Under the pieces are notes generated by a model that did not search any database, had not been told where the DNA came from, and saw only the letters and a program-made list of their open reading frames with translations. DNA of 64,000 nt from positions 82,833 through 146,832 of the forward strand of contig PGZV01000015.1 in the NCBI GenBank assembly GCA_002841495.1. The letters run 5' to 3'. A program made the position numbers and the translations under genes. The stretch comes from Firmicutes bacterium HGW-Firmicutes-2. Its GTDB lineage: Bacteria > Bacillota > Clostridia > Lachnospirales > Vallitaleaceae. This document shows positions 59,801 to 64,000 of this stretch, piece by piece. How positions within the stretch are numbered: the first letter of the stretch is position 1; every line of letters begins with the position of its first letter.

Positions 59801-61616
59801 CCGTCCCGCTTCCGTCACTCGAGAGCGTCCAACCGCCAAAAATATAGTTGGCCTTCGTCAGTCCACTACCGGATGGCAATGTGACCAAACCATCTTCTTC
59901 ATAGGTGTTGATGTCAATAGGTGCATCCCCTAATCCTCCATTCGTATTATAGAGTACTGAATACGTTGGTTTTGGTGCCCACTGCGCATAGAGTGTCGTA
60001 TCTTCTGAAATGTTCGTTGTGAAATCAAAAAATGAACCGCTTCCGTCACTGGAGATCGTCCAGCCCGTAAAATTAAAATGTGCCCGTGTTGGATCCGTCA
60101 TCGTCGCCATCACTGAAATACCTTCAGCGACATGCATGACTTTATAATCCGTTTCTAAACTGCGAAAAGTAACTGTATTGGTGGTAGCATGCGACGTAAA
60201 ATATAGACCTTCAAGATAAGGATACCCATCATTGAGATCGTAAACAGACGTCCAATCTCTTAATGCTCCGTTATTGGCACTTAGCAGATCGGCAAAAGCC
60301 ACATCTGTCATTTCATCCCATGACTTTGCCGTTGAATCGTCGGTTGCACGTCCTATTCCAAGCTTTGAATCCATATTACGTGCTACACCGCCTACTGTCT
60401 GTGTTGCATCCTTATTCCAATAGGCATTTGTAATTATGGTTGCGACAGTGGTCCCCCTATAGCCAATCAATCCACCAGCAGATTGGTTAATAACATTGGT
60501 TTGTGATGTATTAATATCACCCGAGGCATAGCAGTTGGTAACGCTGCTTAAACCGTTATACAAACTCATCCCAATAAGTCCCCCAACAGAATTTGAGGAC
60601 GTTACATATCCACTTGCAAAAGAGTTGGTGATATTGCCTGCTCTTCCAAATCCTACCAAACCGCCTGCACAATCATCACCAAATACATCTCCTGTGGCAA
60701 AGCAGCTTTCTATGTTGTAATAGCTGTGCCCAATTAGGCCACCTGCATCTGATGAACCGCCACCTGTCACATCACCCGTGGCATAGCTGTCACTAATCGT
60801 ACCTCCTCCATCTGCAAAGCCGACTAGACCACCAATATATTTAGCACCGCTTCCTGATACATTACCAGTGGCATAACTCTCTGTAATGTTGCCCCCAGTC
60901 ATCAATCCCACCAAACCACCAACAGGCAGCATACTGCCACCTGCTATGATGTTGATGGACGAAGAACAGCGATCAATATCTGAAGTGCTAAGACCCACTA
61001 TACCGCCTACACCACGGCTAGAACTAAGCGCTAAAGTACCGCTACCACTTATGATACCAGCAGCCGAGCAGTCCGATATTGTACTACTATATGCCATTCC
61101 CACGATGGCGCCGGCTTTTATAAAAACGTTATCCGCAACAGAAGTATAAATAGACACATCTGTCATATTAATGTCTTTTATAACGGCACCATTAGCATAC
61201 CCAATGAGACCAGCCTCGGTAAGGGTTGATGGCTCTGACGCCGTTCCTATTGTCATATTAGATATGGTGTAGCCATTACCGTCAAAGGTACCTGTCAAAG
61301 TGCGATGTTGAAATACACCGATCGGCACCCAAAAATGTCCCGCAAGATCAATATCATTACTTAAAATAAAAGTAGCACCGCCAGCGGTATTATAAGTATC
61401 ACTATTGACCTTATTTGCCACCCATGCAAGCTCTGCTGCATTGTCAATTGTATACGTATTCGAAGCAAAATCATAATCAGGATCTTCTGTTGCTACATTT
61501 TCGGCATCTGTCCAATAACCGGTCGTTTCTGCCGCCAAAGGTACCGTAAATGTTATACTCAGCGTCACTGTCATTACCAAAGCCATGAAAATACTGCACA
61601 TTCTTTTTAATCTCAT
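56892..61616 (-). CDS. Large cell-surface protein: GLUG repeats, InlB B-repeats, SLH anchor
   Basis: The ATG at 61616 (MRLKRMCSIFMALVM) has AAGGAG upstream; the ATG five codons earlier overlaps that site. The 1,574-aa protein has a signal peptide (cleavage near LAAETTG). A first GLUG-type region (about 55-460) has many VGGLVGxxxGxIxxSxAxG units. Four Listeria-Bacteroides (InlB B) repeats follow (about 480-790; YTVTYHANSG...FYAKW). A second GLUG region (about 800-1080), one more B-repeat (about 1095-1155), an unrecognised beta-rich domain (about 1180-1400) and three SLH domains (about 1395-1574; motifs TRGQF, TRQEM, NRAEM) complete it. The SLH part anchors it to wall polymer; adhesion or biofilm role is likely. 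Confidence 0.93.
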   Translation of the reverse strand: MRLKRMCSIFMALVMTVTLSITFTVPLAAETTGYWTDAENVATEDPDYDFASNTYTIDNAAELAWVANKVNSDTYNTAGGATFILSNDIDLAGHFWVPIGVFQHRTLTGTFDGNGYTISNMTIGTASEPSTLTEAGLIGYANGAVIKDINMTDVSIYTSVADNVFIKAGAIVGMAYSSTISDCSAAGIISGSGTLALSSSRGVGGIVGLSTSDIDRCSSSINIIAGGSMLPVGGLVGLMTGGNITESYATGNVSGSGAKYIGGLVGFADGGGTISDSYATGDVTGGGSSDAGGLIGHSYYNIESCFATGDVFGDDCAGGLVGFGRAGNITNSFASGYVTSSNSVGGLIGMSLYNGLSSVTNCYASGDINTSQTNVINQSAGGLIGYRGTTVATIITNAYWNKDATQTVGGVARNMDSKLGIGRATDDSTAKSWDEMTDVAFADLLSANNGALRDWTSVYDLNDGYPYLEGLYFTSHATTNTVTFRSLETDYKVMHVAEGISVMATMTDPTRAHFNFTGWTISSDGSGSFFDFTTNISEDTTLYAQWAPKPTYSVLYNTNGGLGDAPIDINTYEEDGLVTLPSGSGLTKANYIFGGWTLSSDGSGTVYTAGATYTMSSGDTEFYAKWNPSYTVTYHANSGMGTEPVDSNAYAQDSNITLLSGSGLTKESFRFAGWTLNSGGSGTVFQPGGTYYIGSTNINFYAKWTPTYTLTYDINGGTGTIPIDSNSYAQGEACLLASGSGLTNGNLNFGGWVDQNGEIFAEGDSYYVYNDNVTLYARWTNYWTDYGNVATMDPDLDEDTDTYTIDNAAELAWVAKQVNNGNDFSGYNIKIADSVTRIDLSGHDWFPIGSDYVFFRGNFDGNNKKITNLTMGTFDMPNTELVYAGLFGGISGSTISNVWLEDVSIYSSAVYADIGSLVGYADYSNIINSHASGMISSGNYTYVGGLVANLYACTILDAYATVDVTGGIEAAVGGLAGYAYDSVLTNNYATGNLTGGNNSLVGGFIGYDAEDSVSNILSYGYWNSDASQIMAGFAVDVKVGIGMGPNEAFLTSKTSDAMKNNDFAMLLNANKSEQTTSTWTILPNVNNDYPVLANTVTFDKNGGTSDASPTTKLVVLGGNVSTLPTAPVRTGYTFSGWNTAAGGSGVTFTPMTSVTQDMTVYAQWTLISTGNNSGSTRPTVPSADVNTTSFTAQTNTATGTATADVGASAMTSLTDIAKASETAGQKAVIEIKVEANINAQTVEVVMDRTTFDKVADETKADVKVITGLGSITFDAEAVNTISGAAGTGNITISMARVETSTLSGEMQQAVGNRPVYDLSVSAGSSNISQFGNGKATISIPYTPEAGEDEEAIVVYYIDSDGKLNPVKGKYDTASGTVVFTTNHFSEYMIGYNKVSFRDVVESSWYRQAVTFIAARNITTGTDATNYSPNAKLTRGQFITMLMRAYGIEADESGEDNFADAGDTYYTGYLSKAKALGITKGIGHNLFVPNQEITRQEMFTLLYNTLVVIGELPTPVEGKQMMDYIDANLIANWAEDAMILLVGTEIVSGHNGTLSPTDTTNRAEMAQVLYNLLAK

Positions 61617-61741
61617 AAAATTCTCCTTCATACTGTTTTTGATAGAGCTATATAATATATACGCATCCTAGTACTAATTTCATAGAACTAGGCTATTACC
61701 ACAAGTGTTGTTTTATATGATATACTAAAAGAAATGGTTTT

Positions 61742-61759
61742 CAATGACTGTAGTCATTG
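61742..61759. promoter_or_regulatory. Perfect 18-bp palindrome, likely TetR operator
   Basis: CAATGACTGTAGTCATTG is a perfect dyad 40 bp upstream of the TetR-family start, in the gap shared with the surface-protein gene (61617-61799). A TATACT lies just upstream (near 61720). It probably mediates autoregulation and perhaps control of the divergent gene. Confidence 0.75.
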
Positions 61760-61799
61760 TAACATCTTCGACTTTTTGTGTCAATGAAGGAGAGAGAAT

Positions 61800-62420
61800 A
61801 TGGAAAAAAAGAAGATCAATAGCAGACAAATCAACGCACTAGAAACAAAAAAAAGAATCTACGAGACAGCCAACCAGTTGTTTAGAACAAAGGGCTTTCA
61901 GAAAGTAAGTGTCGATACCATAGTAGAAACCGCTAAGGTTTCTAAAGGAAGCTTCTATGTTCACTTTGAGTCAAAAGACGCTTTGCTTGTCTCATTGATT
62001 GGTGATTACGTAAATGAGATTGATTTAGACTATAAAAATTATATTTCATCTTTAGATATGACATCAGCCTCGGATATTCTGATGTCACTGGTAGGAAAAA
62101 TCGCTGATGTTCTTACCCATTCAATAGGTTATGACCACATGAACACGCTATACAGAGTACAGCTAGAAAGAACTATAAATATGGATGCTATATCCGGCTA
62201 TAATAGAGAAATCTACAAAATGTTTAACGACATACTTCAAAAGGGTGTCCATCAAGGTGAATTCATAACAGAAATCCCAGTAGATACACTTTCTAAACAC
62301 TTGATGATTGCCTTTAGAGGACTCACCTATGAGTGGTGCATTAGGCATCCTGATTTTGACTTAAAGGAACAAGCTCTGAAGCATTTTGAAATTTTTTTGA
62401 AAGGCATAAAAAAACATTAA
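61800..62420 (+). CDS. TetR/AcrR-family transcriptional regulator
   Basis: A 206-aa protein. Residues about 12-58 form the TetR helix-turn-helix (TKKRIYETANQLFRTKGFQKVSVDTIVETAKVSKGSFYVHF across 16-56). The rest is an all-helical effector domain. GAAGGAGAGAGAAT precedes the ATG. It is divergent from the SLH surface-protein gene with an 18-bp palindrome between them. Ligand unknown. Confidence 0.93.
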   Translation: MEKKKINSRQINALETKKRIYETANQLFRTKGFQKVSVDTIVETAKVSKGSFYVHFESKDALLVSLIGDYVNEIDLDYKNYISSLDMTSASDILMSLVGKIADVLTHSIGYDHMNTLYRVQLERTINMDAISGYNREIYKMFNDILQKGVHQGEFITEIPVDTLSKHLMIAFRGLTYEWCIRHPDFDLKEQALKHFEIFLKGIKKH

Positions 62421-62498
62421 TAGGCAATGTGTGAATGCTAGTATAAAAGTAGGGAAGAAAATCGGTGTGGGATATGCACCCTCCTATTGAATCTTTCT

Positions 62499-63435
62499 CT
62501 ATCGATTATATCCAAATCGATTGCCCGTCAGTTCCAGCCAAACTTCATCACATTGTTTCATTATTTCATCACTTAGTGGTTCTTCTTTGAGCGCTTTTAT
62601 GTTTTGTTCTAATTGAGATAACTTACTAACACCACTAATAATACTGGTAACTTGCCTATGATTAGCGCACCAGTTCATTGCCAGTTCTAGTAGGATAAGA
62701 TCATGTGATTTACCAATTTCAATGAGGCGATCAATCGCTTTGAAGCTTGCCTCGGACCAGTAACGTTTGTAGTAGACTTCATTGTTTGAAAATCTTGTAT
62801 TATCTGCTGGCTGACCCGGCTTGTGTTTACCCGCTAACAGTCCTGCAGCAATAGGGTTATAGACTGTCAATGCCATTTCATTAGCTTGAAGATAGGGTAT
62901 TAGTTCAGCTTCGATACTACGGGTGATTAAGTTATAGACATTTTGGGTAATAATGGGTTTTGTAAAGTTATATTTATCACATGTAGCCACTAATTCTGCT
63001 ATTTGCCATGCTGCAAAGTTGCTAATACCATAGTGTCTGGCTTTACCTGATAGCAATATTTCTTCCATACCTTCTAGGGTTTCTTCAATAGGTGTTTCGT
63101 AATCCGGTGCATGTAAGTAATATAAGTCCACATAATCTGTATTCAGTCTGCCTAAACTAGCATCGATACTTTTTAATAGAGTGTCTTTCTTAAGACCAGC
63201 TTCATTAAGATCGCCACCCATTGGATAACCCACTTTGGTGGCTAAGATGATCTTATCACGTCTACCTTTAATGCCCCTGCCTACAACCCTTTCGCTTTCT
63301 CCATTATTATATATATTAGCAGTGTCAAAAAGATTTATGCCGGCATCAAAAGCGTAATCCATTATTGCCAAGCTCTCAGCCTCACTTGAGTTGTGAAATA
63401 TCTATATTGGTGCCTTTTATATGTTTGTATTTCAT
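62499..63435 (-). pseudogene. Aldo/keto reductase with damaged 5' end
   Basis: The 290-aa frame ending at 62499 is a good aldo/keto reductase from DAGINLFDTANIYNNGESERV (Asp and Tyr of the tetrad), with KVGYPMGGD (Lys), YLHAPDY (His) and the C-terminal NADPH-binding part. The true start should be the ATG at 63433-63435, which has AAGGAGGACAGG before it and reads MKYKHIKGTNIDISQLK, but two TGA codons follow at once. About 35 residues of the first strand and helix are missing before IMDYAFDAG. A deletion with frameshift is likely, leaving an ATG at 63371 without the first barrel strand. Confidence 0.8.
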
Positions 63436-63473
63436 CCTGTCCTCCTTGTTTTTATCAACCTATTGCAATAATA

Positions 63474-63594
63474 TGGTTAAGGCGTCAAAACTATATAGTT
63501 GAACTTTCGCATACCATATATAGTTACGAATGTATCAACGTAATCTATATATGGTATGTGAATTTAGTGAAACTTAGTTTTGACCCTTTAACCA
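63474..63594. mobile_element. MITE-like palindromic element D
   Basis: 121 bp, TGGTTAAGGCGTCAAAACTA ... TTTTGACCCTTTAACCA, with a 5-bp direct repeat TAATA on both flanks. The inner part (ATATAGTTGAACTTTCGCATA, AGTGAAACTTAG) matches elements A and C. It lies between the damaged reductase and the MmcQ gene. Confidence 0.88.
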
Positions 63595-63599
63595 TAATA

Positions 63600-63935
63600 T
63601 TATTTTTTCATCTTTGGCTTGACCAAGTCATAACTGTTGTCCATCATCGTTTGAACCAATTCAAAAGGTACATCACCATCTTGTATCACAGTATTCCAGT
63701 GTTTTTTATTCATATGATAGCCTTCCGTAATACACCCAAATTGATCTCGGAGTATAAGAGCTTCATCTGGGTTACATTTCAGATTAATGTAGACGGACTC
63801 ATTTCGTTCGGCTATGAGGGCAAACATTTTTTGGTTGGCTGTCAACTTCATCACTGCTGTCACTTCATCAAAAGGATAGTCCAAGATACAGTCATAATGT
63901 TCAAGGCAGTAGTTTATAAGTTGTCTTTTTGTCAT
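63600..63935 (-). CDS. MmcQ/YjbR-family DNA-binding-fold protein
   Basis: A 111-aa protein of MmcQ/YjbR type: INYCLEHYDCILDYPFDEVTAVMKL (7-31), KMFALIAERNESVYINLKCNPDEALILRD, and HMNKKHWNTVIQDGDVPFELVQTMMDNSYDLV with the C-terminal helix pair. The fold is shared with some DNA-binding proteins but the role is unknown. Full length; GAAAGGAATATAAT upstream of the ATG. Confidence 0.9.
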   Translation of the reverse strand: MTKRQLINYCLEHYDCILDYPFDEVTAVMKLTANQKMFALIAERNESVYINLKCNPDEALILRDQFGCITEGYHMNKKHWNTVIQDGDVPFELVQTMMDNSYDLVKPKMKK

Positions 63936-64000
63936 ATTATATTCCTTTCTTGTGTAGATTCCTATAAAATGATTAATATATTCTTCTTTGACAGACTATT

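Overview
The window looks like chromosome of a low-GC, Gram-positive anaerobe of the Clostridia. The evidence is AT-rich intergenic DNA, strong AGGAGG-type ribosome binding sites, SLH surface domains, an EutV/EutW-controlled ethanolamine locus, a PadR/DUF2812 pair and a DbpA/YxiN-type helicase. A Lachnospirales/Vallitalea-like affiliation is only a guess. No rRNA, tRNA, CRISPR array or phage region was seen.

Layout. (1) 1-7.6 kb, mostly minus strand: a DUF1801 and VOC protein pair; a MacB/FtsX-type ABC exporter with an FMN-binding protein; a TPR membrane protein whose promoter region is a near copy of the exporter's; a cupin; and a two-part permease whose second half ends in a ferredoxin domain. 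(2) 7.65-11.1 kb, plus strand: a Crp/Fnr regulator divergent from the permease, with a perfect 16-bp palindrome between them, then a Cache-HAMP-GGDEF-EAL protein with a degenerate GGDEF motif. (3) 11.2-30.2 kb, minus strand: a complete ethanolamine-utilisation microcompartment locus of 21 genes, in transcription order eutS-eutP-eutV-eutW-eutA-eutB1-eutB2-eutC-eutL-(EutK-like shell)-eutE-eutM-eutT-pduL-eutJ-(conserved eut protein)-eutN-(PduS/RnfC-like)-(PduT-like)-(101-aa orphan)-eutM2-eutH-eutQ. (4) 30.3-37.8 kb, minus strand: hexuronate/pectin catabolism (kduI, kduD, DgoK-type KDG kinase, tctABC, eda, IclR regulator). (5) 38.1-41.9 kb: a methyl-accepting chemotaxis protein and a DbpA-type RNA helicase. 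(6) 42-47 kb: a TRAP transporter with a zinc dehydrogenase, divergent from a GntR/FCD regulator. (7) 47.5-50.1 kb, plus strand: modABC for molybdate. (8) 50.1-64 kb, accessory: SRPBCC and DUF1002 proteins, remains of an MCP gene and of an aldo/keto reductase, a DUF4143 ATPase, PadR plus DUF2812, a toxin-antitoxin pair, a 1,574-aa SLH/GLUG/InlB-B-repeat surface protein divergent from a TetR regulator, a 5'-damaged aldo/keto reductase, and an MmcQ/YjbR protein.

How the eut genes fit together. EutH brings in ethanolamine. Inside the shell (EutS, EutL, EutM x2, EutN, PduT-like, EutK-like) EutBC makes acetaldehyde and ammonia, EutE makes acetyl-CoA and PduL makes acetyl phosphate. EutA and EutT maintain adenosylcobalamin. 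The PduS/PduT-like pair could move electrons across the shell. EutW/EutV probably sense ethanolamine and act by antitermination: intrinsic terminators with ANTAR-type hairpins lie before eutS and before eutA.

Most notable: two tandem EutB paralogues, the second carrying Ala where catalytic Asp362 is expected although every other checked active-site residue is kept; a 12-bp coding minisatellite in the EutK-like shell protein; a C-terminal motif shared by EutT and two poorly known Eut proteins; a family of about 120-bp MITE-like palindromes with target-site duplications, two of them inserted head to tail inside the eut operon; and a hairpin-rich repeat that supplies the apparent start of the Crp gene.
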